Origin: Chinchilla lanigera
Lineage: Eukaryota; Chordata; Mammalia; Rodentia; Chinchillidae
Direction: 5' to 3'
DNA: 64,000 bases
Assembly: GCF_000276665.1 (NCBI RefSeq)
Contig: NW_004955434.1
Location: 22,645,179-22,709,178 of the forward strand
The notes beneath the pieces were generated by a model, which searched no databases, was not told the DNA's origin, and worked only from the letters and a program-made list of their open reading frames with translations. Numbering within the stretch: the stretch's first letter is position 1; the number at the start of each line of letters is the position of its first letter. Made by a program: the position numbers and the translations under genes. Below are positions 37,769 to 49,336 of the stretch, in pieces.

Positions 37769-37838
37769 GGGCTGGGGATACAGCTCAGCGGCACAAGCAC
37801 CTATCTGGCAAGTGGAAGGTCCTGAGTTCAATTCCCGG
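37769..37838 (+). mobile_element. ID SINE seeding a tetranucleotide microsatellite
   Basis: It has the ID core (ACAGCTCAGCGGCACAAG, GAGTTCAATTCCCGG). The position of the usual A tail is taken by ATAG/GTAG/ACAG repeats. Confidence 0.85.
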
Positions 37839-37890
37839 GATAGATAGATAGGTAGGTAGGTAGGTAGGTAGATAGACAGACAGACAGATG
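37839..37890. repeat. ATAG/GTAG/ACAG tetranucleotide microsatellite
   Basis: GATA units grade into GGTA and then GACA units directly after the ID core at 37769-37838. Confidence 0.92.
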
Positions 37891-38599
37891 GATTATTACC
37901 GTACTACTGTAAAAGACACAAAGTAGCAATGAGTGCTACTTGATATGTCTTCTACTGTGATAAAATTTTAATTTACGCATTTACCATATTTCTTGATCAC
38001 CCCTTTTTCATCATTGAGAGCAATTCCTGTCAAGTAAGAACACTAGCATGTGTCCTCATCCACTTTATCTACCAGATCTGATACTGTACAACTTCTGGAT
38101 CCTGCCCAGAGTCAAAATGAGCATGAGAGGTAAACATTCCGATCCACTCAGGACAGTGAGGCAGCTGCTGCGCCGTAACTGAAGGCACTCACAGAGAGGA
38201 CTTCCAGGACTGCTTCAGGAAGCGGCAAGAACAACACAGGTGTTTGAAGTGAGGGGTATTCTGGGAAGGGTTAATAGAGCTATGCCTTTTACTCTAACAA
38301 ATTTTTTTATTTAAATATTCAGTGTAGTTTTAGCACACCTTATAAATCGTATTTTAACAAGCAAGAGAAATATGAGAAACTTGAGTCTACACATGGACTT
38401 CAGTCTACAAAGCAATAAACGATGGGAAAGTCTTCGGTGAGAAGCTGTTCTCGATCTGGTAGTTTATTCATGTTGTCTTCAAAAAGGGGGCTCACAGTAG
38501 ATTGTTCTGTGGGCTCTAAAGACACATGGGAAATGGCCCTGGAAATGTTTTATTTTCAATTCCTTTTCTTAATTGCATTTCTAAAAGACAACAAGCAGG

Positions 38600-38676
38600 A
38601 AGGGGGTGTATCTGAGTGAGAGAACACTGGCCTAGCATGCATGAGGGTTCATCCCTAGTACCACCACAGAAATAAA
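38600..38676 (+). mobile_element. ID-like SINE, diverged
   Basis: GTATCTGAGTGAGAGAACAC, GCCTAGCATGCATGAGGG and TTCATCCCTAGTACCACC match a generic ID core with a short A-rich tail. Confidence 0.65.
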
Positions 38677-38964
38677 ATGACACAGAATAACATAAAATGA
38701 CGTAAAATAAAATGCTGGTGTTACTCTGTCACTACAGAAAGAACATACAAGAACACTGTCTGAAAAGCCTGACGCAGCTATCTGTTGTTTGACGATCGGT
38801 TTCAGCTTTAGTGCCTCTGTTGATTTCTTTATAAAATGGGCAACTTGACCTATAATATAAAAGACTCTCTTCAGCTATAAAACTGTATGATCATGGCCAT
38901 ATGTACAGCCATGAAACAGTCACTAATCTCCACGGCTAGAATCAAAATGCACTATTATAATAAA

Positions 38965-39140
38965 GTGCTGCTGAGTTCTTTCTATACAGGCATCACTGTG
39001 CTAATGACTTTTCAGGTATTACCTCAATGCACCTCACAATTATGATGTCCTACTGGATGTCCCAACATCCCATGTGCAAATGAGCAAACAAAGAGCCAGG
39101 AAGGTTCCGAAGTCACATCACCACTGAGCAGCAATGTCAG
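38965..39140 (-). repeat. MIR SINE, minus strand
   Basis: The plus strand has TCAGGTATTACCTCAATGCA, GCAAATGAGCAAACAAAGAG and GGTTCCGAAGTCACATCACC, a diverged reversed MIR. Confidence 0.6.
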
Positions 39141-39974
39141 TGTTTGACAAAAAAGCCTGTTTTATGTGTCTCAACTTTTAACTCTTCAATGTCTATCGTT
39201 CCATTTTTGGAACACCCCACAACACTGAACATATTAAAACTTTCTCTTTAAATTCTTCTTTCTTAAATTTTTCTAGGTAACACATATAAATTTCATGCAA
39301 AATTTTGAAAACTTGCAATCTTCAGCATAAATGGGTGCCGTATTTACTGTATAAAAAAAAAAAGGATACGTGTATAGAAAACTAAGTAGAAAGCAAGCCA
39401 TCTCAACAGCTATAAATCTCAGTAATTCATCCAGGTGTTGACATAACCCTCAAGGCTGAATCACAAAATACAGCACTTACCCTAGTAGAATCCATTCGAC
39501 AGTCACATCTTGCATTGCTCTGCAGTACCTAAGTACATACATTTGACTTCCATGCATTTCCACTTAAGAAACATGAACCAGAATAAGATGTGATTAGACC
39601 TAGTTTTAATTTAAAAATTAAATAAAAACAACTATAAAGCCAAAACTGAGTGTATGTACAGGAGTCACAAAAGTCCCTCCAAAAAAATAAAAAGGAAGCA
39701 GGAACAGAATCCAGATAAGATTATCTCAGGAGACAGTGAAGACTGAGGGAGAGCTCAAGAATACTGATGCTGGGAGCAGAACGCAATGGACAAAATAAAC
39801 TAGAACCTCCTTATCAAGAGCTGGGAAGAAATCAGGAATAAGAAGCACACACACACAGGACAAGGGAAATAAGGCTCAAAAGGAACAGATCATTCCAGAA
39901 TAGCCCTGGAACCTGTGTGAATACTCAAATCAGATAAAAGGCATCTTAGCACCAAAACATAATGGAAAGTACTT

Positions 39975-40186
39975 TTTAAAAAATTTTTATTTTAAAGAGA
40001 GCAGTAAATGAGAAACAAACAAAAAATAGAACAGTAGCAGCATACTAGTATCACAAACATAAACAAATCAAAGCGAGAACATTTAAAGTGATACAGGGTC
40101 TAAAGACAAAATAATACGAATCAACAGTGGTTGTTACATTACATATCGCTGTCCCCAACTACATTGCTCAGATGACCAGATGTAAG
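39975..40186 (-). mobile_element. L1-like 3' end remnant
   Basis: The reverse complement begins TTACATCTGGTCATCTGAGC and ends TTTAAAATAAAAATTTT. It matches the copy at 15955-16151. Confidence 0.65.
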
Positions 40187-40612
40187 AATGCAAGACTGCT
40201 CAAACCATTAAAGAGAATAAGAAAATAATTATTAGATAAGGAAAGTGCTTTTATTAATGGTGTTCTATAATATTTCTGATAAGGAGTTCACTGATGCCTT
40301 CTTTGCTAAAGTATTCAGAGATCAAAACTACCAGAATAGAAAACTGTACTTTATTCAATCTCTATAAAATAATGTGTTACTATCCTTTGTGAGAAATCCC
40401 CTATACCAACAGATATAATATTCAGTGTCTTCAGTTTTTATACCTTGTTCTTGCAAAGAGTTAGCCCGGTCTAACAATCACTGCATTTGAGTGGCTGGTT
40501 TAATACAAAGATGTTACCAAAATCTCTCTTGATCTCTGTACTTAAACCAGACCTTTACAGATCTCTGTGGGTGTTAGATAACGCTGTCGTCCTAAGCTGG
40601 AAGCATAAGCCA

Positions 40613-40678
40613 GAGGGGAAGAACCAGAGGCCAGGCTAGACCTTTGAGGGGAAGAACCAGAGGCCAGGCTAGACCTCT
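40613..40678. repeat. 33-bp tandem duplication, two copies
   Basis: Copies at 40613-40645 and 40646-40678, each starting GAGGGGAAGAACCAGAGGCC and differing only at the very end. Confidence 0.92.
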
Positions 40679-41163
40679 GCAGGATGTAACTATTCAAAAC
40701 TTAAATGCTCTGAGAACAAACTTTTCAGAAAGCTTTATTTACTATCTCCCCAGAAAACTACTGTCTAGACCATCTTAGACGAAGTATTTTCATTTTAACA
40801 AGAAAATCACCTTTTTCTTTGGACCTATAACACTGCCACAACCCATGATTGCCCCAAGGATACCCTGCCCAAGGATACCAAACCAAGGGATGGAGACAGG
40901 CTGAAATTTAGCTACGCTATACATAGCTAGGGTTTCACAAGGTCAGGACAGAGAGAAACATTTATTTATCTTTTCTCCAAAGATACCATGGACACCATAT
41001 GAGTGGATTTCTGTCTATATTAACACACACATCCTTGAATCACTAAGCGTTTGTGGTGAGACTAAAATTTGTAAGGTAAACTAAATTTTATCTCTGTTTT
41101 ACTCTAACTATAGTTTAATGAACCAATCTGTTTTATGGGCAAGATATCCTTATTCTACTCAAC

Positions 41164-41308
41164 TTTTTTTGAGACAAGGTCTTCCTATGTAGTTCACGCT
41201 GGCCCTAAACTCACTATGTAGCCCAGGCTGGCCTTGAACTCTCTGAAATCCTCCTGCCTTAGCCTCAAAAGTGCTGGGATTACAAATGTGTGCCACCACA
41301 CCTGGCTT
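41164..41308 (-). mobile_element. B1-type SINE, minus strand
   Basis: The plus strand reads TTTTTTGAGACAAGGTCTTC through GTGCTGGGATTACAAATGTG to CCACCACACCTGGC, a full reversed B1. The phrase for GGCCAGC occurs twice, again showing the internal duplication. Confidence 0.92.
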
Positions 41309-42823
41309 TACTCAATCTTTCCATTAATAGTCTTTTATCTTTAACATTTTCACACTAACCACAGGCCCCCAACTATCTTATAAAGGGGTTAGTGAATGAG
41401 AATGACATTGACAAAAATAAGCTACAATCTACAAGGTGCAATAATCCATCTTAAAATACAAATAACTGAACTATTATGGCACATCCATTCAGACAAAAAA
41501 ACTAGACCACCATAATTCTTATCAGAACCAGTAAGCGAAAATCTCTAGTTTTTGCAAAAACTGTTTTTTTATTCTTAAAACTACTACTGTCTTTTGTTCC
41601 TAAAGCAAGAACTTTAATTTTCAGAAACAGCCAAAATGGAAAAATGAAAACCAAAGCTATAGAATTCACTGTTGGAAAGTTCTCATCATTCAAAATTTTT
41701 GTATCAATCCTTTAAGTATAAAGGATGTTTTTAAAGAGTAAGTATAAAAATAAGGTCATATAATTTTAAAGTTACATTATTTATGCTTACTAAATTAAGT
41801 GTAAAATGTAACATTCAGTGCCATCTTATCTATACTTTATTACCCATAGAATGCAGACAAAGGGTATAGTTACAGGGGAGATTATCATGGTTTATTTTTC
41901 TCTTTTTTGCTTTTTTCTAGAAAATCTGTATTTCTTAAAGTTACCAAATATGTATTTGGCAATCAGCTGGGAAATTGAGGCAAAAGTTTGAAGCTAAAGC
42001 TTGTTTCTTCTAATAGAATATCACCATGATGTCTAAGACTTTGATATGGAAATCTTTATTTTCACTTCTCCAGGTAACAAAAACCCTGCTTAAACTACAA
42101 TTAACAAAACCCATGCTTTAATCCAAATTATAATAAATCTATAGAAAAAGAGGTCATGTCGATAAATAAAACAATTATTTGCTGATTGCTTAATTGTGCA
42201 TATTTTATTTAATAGTGTCAAGTGGAAAGAAGGGGATTTACACCAATCTTATTTTAGATTTATAACAATCTAAACACCAGATAAATAAGCAATAGATCAA
42301 AGAATTGAATCTGTACCTTCAGATATCAAATCAAACACCCTTCCTATTACACCCTAACTGTGTGCCTTGTGGTATTAAAGGTTATTATATTAAGCTACCT
42401 ACCATCTTGACTCACTCCCCAGAAATACACTGCAAATGTCTGTTCCAAGAGTTTCAGACATTTATCTTTTAAACTGCCACCTTCAGATCCTGATCACTGT
42501 CTGTTTTTCTTATAACTTATGGAACAAGAAAAAAATTTTGAATCACAACCTTTCTTCACCTTCTCCTTACCCTTTACTCCCTACCCCACAAACTGCTCTT
42601 ACTCAACATGCAGAGCATGATCACTCAAAAACATCTGGCAGGGATAACCAAAATAGGCAGCTGTTTTTATAAGCAGCCCCTTCACCAACCTAGACATAAG
42701 AAAACTGACTTAATTATATAAAATGAACTCTGTACACAAGTACACAAGAATCACTTGAGCCAAGAAGGGAGAGAGAAACTGAATCAACGGGTATCACTTT
42801 TAATACCTTTGTGTTTTACATAG

Positions 42824-43207
42824 TGCTATGGTTTGTGTCTGGATCCCCTCCTCCCGCGCCCTCAAAAGCCTCACGTAGTCATGGGGCGGCTTTCTACAGA
42901 TTTTAACTGATTCCTGGTCCAATGCTGGGATTATGGGTGTGATTGCTACGCCCTCCCTGGGGCGAGTAGCCTGTATACAGTATAAGGGAGGGAAAGAAGC
43001 TTGCTCCCTGCTCCTCCCTTTTTGCTCTTGCTGCTTTTGCTGTTTCCTGCTCCATGAACAATTGCCTTCTGCCATGTGCCACTCTGCCTTGGAGCCAGCA
43101 AGTATGAAACAAAACCTCCACAAACTGGGAGCTAAATAAATCTTTCCTTTCTTCATTTTGGGTGTCAGGCATTTTGTCTCAGCAATGACAGAAAAGTAAC
43201 TGACACA
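42824..43207 (+). mobile_element. Solo LTR of a MaLR (ERVL-MaLR) element
   Basis: It starts TGCTATGGTTTGTGTCTGG and ends AGTAACTGACACA. Inside it carries the MaLR signature of CCTTCTGCCATGTGCCAC, GCTAAATAAATC (polyadenylation signal AATAAA) and ATTTTGTCTCAGCA. The flanks CATAG and AATAG are a probable 5-bp target duplication with one mismatch. No internal retroviral genes are present. Confidence 0.85.
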
Positions 43208-44394
43208 AATAGAAAGGTTTGTTTAAATTTAAAAATTCTCCAAGATTTACAACCTTTAATTTCTTCCCCCCTTTTCTGTCTTATCTTCTTTTCTTGGCTT
43301 TTCCTGCACTGGGGATAGGAGAAGAGGCAGGGTTGAGACATGGCTTTCTTTCAGACACCCTAGCCTTCCACAGTTCTTTCAGGACCAAACTAAGACTACC
43401 ATATTCAGAGCTTCTCACATGTGGCCAGCCGCACTGCTGTTTCCTCATGAAAGAGGTGCAGCACACTTTGCGTCACTGACGGCTGGACACTAACCCAACC
43501 TCCCTTATCACGCTTTCGGGGAGCATCTAACTGTGTCTTTTTTTTTTTTTCTTTCAGCATTTGCTCAGTTTCTGCATAAGAAGCTTTGAACACAGTGAAA
43601 AGTATGCCTTTATTTTTTTCCTTCTCTAAAAAGTAGACAGGTATTAGGAAGGGAAGAATAAAGGCAGGAAAACTGTTTTATACCACAGATATTTTTGGGT
43701 ACAAATTTCCCAAAGTCTATGACAGTCCCACAATCAACTTGTGTGATTTTCAGAAGACATTAAACCATAAAACGACTAAGTATGTTAAATCACATAAATA
43801 ACTTTGTAATAGCATGACTATGCTTTCTCTAGAAAAAAAATAATTTAAAGGTCAACGTCATATTTTGAATGAAGGCTTAGAACTCTATGATATTCTAGTT
43901 CTCATTTATGTGTATGTTTCACTCTCATGATTTAATGTTTCAGAGTTGGCAGAAGAGCAACCAAGGCTATAGAAAGGAAAAGAAAATGCCTAATATGACA
44001 GAAAATAACAACAAAGCACACTTGTTCCAAAAAATGCAAAAAAACCTAATGAATCTGTCTATAAGCTCAGTATCATTTGCTTCGAAACACTTTAAAAGGA
44101 AGCAGCCAGCTAGCTATCCATCTCTGGCCCCTGTCGAGATGAGTCTGCCACAAAAGCCACTCATATTTTTAGAAGCCCAAGTCTTGACAAATCAGTTCCT
44201 AAGAGTATAATTTGTTACACATTGAGAAAGTCTGAGAACAGAGATCTTGGTTAAAGAGGCTTCCGTATCTTTTTGTAACCTTTCCAAATCTAAGTGTGTG
44301 GGAAGAGTATCCATAAATTTAAGTTGAAACTGAAATGTTTAGAATATTTCCAATTTAAAATACTTTAAAATGTGGTCTTTGAAAGGAAATGAAA

Positions 44395-44850
44395 ATGTCC
44401 GTTCAAGTATATGAAAAGTTGCTCATCATCACTCGTAAGAGGATTATGAATTAAAAATGAGATACCATTTCCACCGACCAGACTGGGGCGGGAAGGGGGG
44501 GACCTGGAGGGCCGGTTAATAAATCACCATGTGGAAAAATAGCATAGGCACTCTCACAGATGGTTGTACAAGATATAGTAGTAAAACCTCTTTAGCAGGA
44601 AATTTGCAAATGTCTACTAAAATTTAAATTCCATTTTGCATAAGAACCACAATTCTACTCCTAGAATTTATCCTACAGACATACTCATCCAGGTGTGCCA
44701 AGAACTGTGCACATGCTTATTCAGTGCAGTATTACCAATGGCCTAGAGGAACGCTCACCGCATATCACTCTTCTGTGGTGTATTCACACATTCAGAACCA
44801 TAAAATGTGAGCATGAAAGAAGGTGATCTGTACAGTTTAGTTTAGCAATT
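44395..44850 (+). mobile_element. L1 3' region remnant
   Basis: AAAGTTGCTCATCATCACTC, TTAAAAATGAGATACCATTT, CAATTCTACTCCTAGAATTT and ACATTCAGAACCATAAAATG follow the L1 ORF2 end and 3' UTR. A G-rich insertion (GGGGCGGGAAGGGGGGG) lies at about 44484-44501. Confidence 0.7.
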
Positions 44851-45401
44851 AAATGTGTCCTGAGTTCTCCTACAAAGAAAACCTTAAATCATCCTAGCCA
44901 GATTCACTCCAGTTCCCTGCAATATAATGCCATGTTCAGAGGGCTTGACAGTTCCACTAGTGAAAGCCCTTACCATAAAATCTCTTTGGCCCTTTAAGAA
45001 GCAAAACCCCTGTTGGAGGCCCACTGTGGCCCTGAATTTCCCTTCATAATAAAGTGTTTAAAAAAACTTCCAATTTATTTCTTGCAAAAACAGATCATAT
45101 ATAAATGTAATTGCCACTCTAAGAAACAGGACTGCATTATGCCACAGAATTAATACAGACTGCAAGCATGTTCCCCAAGTCTTCTCCAACTAATCTTGCC
45201 AAATGGACGTCTGAAATGTCCTATCGAGACAGGTGGTGTCTGAACAGAACTGGATTTTTGCCTGTAGAATCCCTGGCTGTAACAACTGCTGTAGTTAGTT
45301 TTAATTTTCAGTCCTTAAAATTAACTGCTTGCCAACCATTCAGAAAGAGACTGAACAACTTGTTTGCCCTGTTTAACTGCAGAGAAGGAAAGCAGGGCCA
45401 A

Positions 45402-45464
45402 GGGCGGGGGCAGAGGAAGGGGGTGAGGCCGGGCGGGGGAAAGTAAAGGGGGGGAAAGCAGGGA
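45402..45464 (+). other. G-rich cluster with GC boxes, possible G-quadruplex
   Basis: Within about 60 bp there are six G runs of three or more, including GGGCGGGGG twice (Sp1-type GC boxes) and a 7-G run. On the MLLT3 transcript the region is C-rich, so a quadruplex would form in the non-template DNA or an antisense RNA. Confidence 0.5.
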
Positions 45465-45588
45465 CGTTCAGCCAGCACTCCACCATGATCCCATACAGAA
45501 TAAAGACAGCAAAGCAGACCACTTCATCTATAGGAGAAAAAGGGGGAGCAGCTAGAAAATAAACTGAGTTTCAAAAGATGCTTGCCCT

Positions 45589-45674
45589 GGGGCTGGGGAT
45601 TTAGCTCAGCAGCACAGAGCGCCTGCCTGGCAAGCGCAAGGTCCTGAGTTCAATTCCCAGTACCAAAAAAAAAA
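45589..45674 (+). mobile_element. ID SINE, young, with 16-bp target-site duplication
   Basis: It has an ID core with the variant GGTCCTGAGTTCAATTCCCA and a pure A tail, without the GAGAAAAACC extension. The flanks AAAAGATGCTTGCCCT at 45573-45588 and 45675-45690 are identical. Confidence 0.95.
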
Positions 45675-47241
45675 AAAAGATGCTTGCCCTTTTGTGCTTT
45701 TCCTCATAGCAACACAAGGATGTAACTAACTACCTTGTTGGACACAGAACATTACTCTGACAGAAATTTACAATTAAGAATAATAGTAAGAATCACTAAT
45801 TTTTCTAATGAAAATTTATATCTTAAAAAATTCTATTCCAAACAGATCTGAAATTACTCTTTATACGAACAAAATACAAACACCGAGAATATAAACTCCT
45901 TAAAGAAAAATACCAGAGGTTTATCTTGTTTAAATACAATACGGCTCCATCAATGCACTGGCCACCCCAACTGATGGTAAACATGTCTTTCCATGATAAA
46001 GGTTGGATAACTGACACTAACAAAAACCTTTCTCTCTACATGCTTAAGTGCTTGATATCAAGGCAGTTAAGTGTCTGTTTATCCTCTAAACCAGTACTGG
46101 GTAATACGCGCCAAACACACACTACGGTTACACACTTCTTCTGAAGAGAATATTACCAAGTCCACTACAGAGCTGCTCAACTGAGATTCAAAAAAGACAC
46201 AAAAACTTTTCTAGGACAACCCAGCGAGAAGATAATAGAGATGAGGTTTTTTAAATCTGCCCGATTTTCAGTCTTTACCAATTGCATCACACTGCTTCCT
46301 AATTAGAAATTTAGAGACAAGTTAGTAAAAGGATCATTTTTGTTACATGACATACAATACAAAGATAATCTGTATTTTTGTTTGCCAAAACCCAAGGGAA
46401 AAGCTCATTTATTTCATTTTGATGTCTTGCAGTAGGGGATAGTAAAACCTTTCCACATCACTTCTCAATATGATTGTATTCCACCTTCTAAGAAGGGGGT
46501 GTTACTAGAAAACCATCTATTATAATCACAAACTCTTGAATCCAATATCAGAACAATTTGAAAATCGCTGATTGAAAAGGGATCAATCAATTCATTTTTT
46601 AAAAAAATTAGAAATACACAGCAGTACCTCAGTGGAATGGAGAGTTGCTTCTGCATGGGGCATGCCGAATCTTTTCGGTTATAATTCAAAGACAAATACA
46701 TCATATCAACTCTTGCCCTGGGACATTTACATCACACACTACTCCCTTCCCCCTTACAACCCAAAATAAAACAACATCTCAAAATAAAGAAAATCTCCCT
46801 AAGTAAAATAAACATAAACATATAAGCAGCACACATGCAATAAACATTAATATAATAAGTAATTTCATTAATATAATAACTTTTTAAAAGAGCTCTCCCT
46901 TCCACTCCCTGATCCCTATTGTCTGTCTCTTTTTTTAAGGTTTGACAGGGTTAGGTCCTAAACGAAATCCGCAATTTCCCCAGCAAATCCCAATGAGATC
47001 TCTTGTTTAGAGGAAATTACCTCCAGAGCCTTGTGAAAGAAATAATTCTGTATCTGGCAAAAGGTTCCTTGGAATTATTTTCTTCTAAGAGCTAAAAAGC
47101 ATTTTTTTTCTATAAAAGGTTACCAGCTCTAAAAACCTTTCAAGTTTCCAGAAAGCCAGTTTCAACTCTTAATGCTACTATGTGCTTTTGGCTTAAAGCA
47201 AAAAGTGAGAGAGAGAAAACTATAGCCAAAATCAAGTTTAC

Positions 47242-47347
47242 GGGGCTGGGGATTTAGCTCAGCGGCAAAGCGCCTTCCTGGCAAGTGCAAAGTCGTGAGT
47301 TCGGTTCCCGGTACCAGAGAAAAACCAAAAATAAATAAATAAATAAA
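47242..47347 (+). mobile_element. ID SINE, young, with 15-bp target-site duplication
   Basis: It has a near-consensus core, the AGAGAAAAACC tail and AAAT repeats. The flanks CAAAATCAAGTTTAC at 47227-47241 and 47348-47362 are identical. Confidence 0.95.
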
Positions 47348-47639
47348 CAAAATCAAGTTTACTCTACTCATGTCTCCAGATACACAGCATGACTACACCC
47401 AGGTACATACGAGGAAGGGTTCCATTTCTCTTTTTTCCTCCTTTTAAAGGTAGAACAGATATATCTAATGCTGCACATGTAATATTTAGGTATAATGAAC
47501 ATAAAACCCCTCGAAAAGTAAAAGTATATCTGAAGAGACACAGTCCTTGTCATGGTTTGGGTTTTTTTTGCAAGGACACATATTCTATAAGATTAGTTAT
47601 AACAGTTACCCAAATAATCATATACAAGAGAGTGCAGGA

Positions 47640-48340
47640 AATCTGTCCACATACTAAGGACCAAGGAATGTAGCTGAGGGTCTGGATCACACAGAAATGT
47701 CCTGCATGAGTCCAGCTGAAGACCTAGAGCTCATAACAATATCTCATGCAGGCCTGTTTCACAGATCTGCGCTGCAAAGGCCCAAAGGTCAGTGGTGGAA
47801 TCTAGTAAGTCTGTGCCAGCGGGATGAAAGATCTGTGCTAGCAGGCTGAGGGATCTGCACTGGAGCTAAGAAGCAATGTGCAAAGTAAGAACCAGAGCTC
47901 CCCTGAAAAGTTCCACAGCCATCCTCAGCAGCAGTGAGGTACCAAGCTCCTCCAGTGGTGAAGACAGCCGAGTTCCCATCAGGAAAGCAAATGCAGCAAG
48001 CTTCTCCAGGGGACTAGCAATGCACCTTCTTCCCCTCCAGAGGCAGGAGGCGATGCGCAAAGTGAGGACCACAGCTCCCCAAAGTGAACCAAAGCTACTC
48101 TCAACAAGGTCCAGAGCTCCTCAGAGCATGAAAACAGCCAAGTTCATCAGGAAAGCCAGCATGCCAAGCTCCTCCAACAGAACCAACAGCTCCTACAGCT
48201 CCCAACAGCCTCCTTTCTTCCTGTCGAGTTCCGCCTCTTATGCTGCTGGCAACAGTCCTCAGGTGGCCTCCCACACCCAGCACCACGCTTCCTCAGTTCA
48301 GCTGGGGGTTGTCAGTCCACCACAGTTATGAACAGATTTC
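47640..48340 (+). repeat. Unclassified GC-rich interspersed repeat with internal duplication
   Basis: It is much more GC-rich than its surroundings. AGATCTGTGCTAGCAG and similar phrases recur near 47765-47865. A longer unit recurs at about 47872-48049 and 48050-48190: TGTGCAAAGTAAGAACCAGA against TGCGCAAAGTGAGGACCACA, and GTTCCCATCAGGAAAGC against GTTCATCAGGAAAGC. A 151-codon plus-strand open frame (47876-48331) crosses it but has no domain I recognise. It looks like an LTR or retrovirus-derived fragment rather than a gene. Confidence 0.5.
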
Positions 48341-48483
48341 TGGCAAAATCAAAATGGCTCAAAAGTTAGTAACACTAAGATACGCCATATTAAAACCAAG
48401 ACAGTGGTAATAACCCAAATATCTAGGTAAGCCAAAAAATGTTTACCAGTCTATTCATTGTTTACATATTTAGAGAAGGTAAC

Positions 48484-48865
48484 TGTCATGGTTACTTTTC
48501 TCTCCTTGCTGAGACAAAATACCCAATGCCCAAAATGAAGGAAGGAAAGCTTTATTTAGTTTACAGTTTGTGGAGGTTTCAGTCCATACTTGGTTGGGTC
48601 TGAGGCAGAAGATAGCAAAGCAACAAGAGCAAAGCGGGGCATGGCAGTGCGTGCAGGCCTCTTTCCCTCCCTCATGTTGTAGAAGGCTACCCCACTCAGG
48701 GGGCGGCACTCACACAGTTAACCTTGTAAACTTCTCACATTGACGAAACGAACAACACCCTACAGCAGGAAGGGCACGTCCTTTGCACCCCAGGATGTAG
48801 AACTTCTGAGCCACTTAGCCAAGCCTCTAGACTCCCCAAGTGGACACAATGCATCAACCATAACA
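48484..48865 (-). mobile_element. Solo LTR of a MaLR element, minus strand
   Basis: Read on the minus strand it begins TGTTATGGTTGATGCATTG and ends near GTAACCATGACA. A perfect 5-bp target duplication GTAAC flanks it (48479-48483 and 48866-48870). It shares internal text with the LTRs at 42824 and 62618. It lies in the MLLT3 sense direction. Confidence 0.88.
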
Positions 48866-49239
48866 GTAACTTTAATCTTCCCATATGAGACAGATACAAT
48901 GTATGGTATTACTGTGATTACAAATAAATTTTTAAATTTTTATTTTACTGCAAAATTCACTAGAATCAGTTTCTTGTAGAACTTAAATACAACAAATAAC
49001 GTTCACTTGGAAAATTTCACACTTCAACTTAAAGTTGCCAAAACACAATCAACATGTAACAAGAAAATATCTGTGCTTCAAACAGCACTGCAAAAAAACA
49101 AAACAAAACAAAACAACACTAGAAAGAAAAGTTAGAAGTGAAGGAGGATCACTCTGAGATAAAAGCAACCTTGTTTTGGCTCACAGCAACCTTTGGGCAC
49201 TCTGCGGATAAGGAGGTTGTATTAAAAAGTTCTTATGCC

Positions 49240-49336
49240 GGGGCTGGGGATTTAGCTCAGCGGCAAAAGCGCCTGCCTGGCAAGTGCAAGGTCGTGAGTT
49301 CGGTTCCCGGTACCGGAGAAAAACCAAAAAAAAAAA
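49240..49336 (+). mobile_element. ID SINE, young, with 16-bp target-site duplication
   Basis: It is one of the copies closest to the apparent consensus: GTACC then GGAGAAAAACC and a pure A run. The flanks AAAAAGTTCTTATGCC at 49224-49239 and 49337-49352 are identical. Confidence 0.95.

Noticed and set aside
43405..43593. Small open frames around 42.8-43.6 kb on both strands
   Set aside because: Most overlap the MaLR LTR or lie in unique intron with no recognisable protein; length is expected by chance.
5369..49336. tRNA-like sequences with A and B boxes at each ID copy
   Set aside because: They are ID SINEs: target duplications, A tails and no cloverleaf acceptor closure; not tRNA genes.
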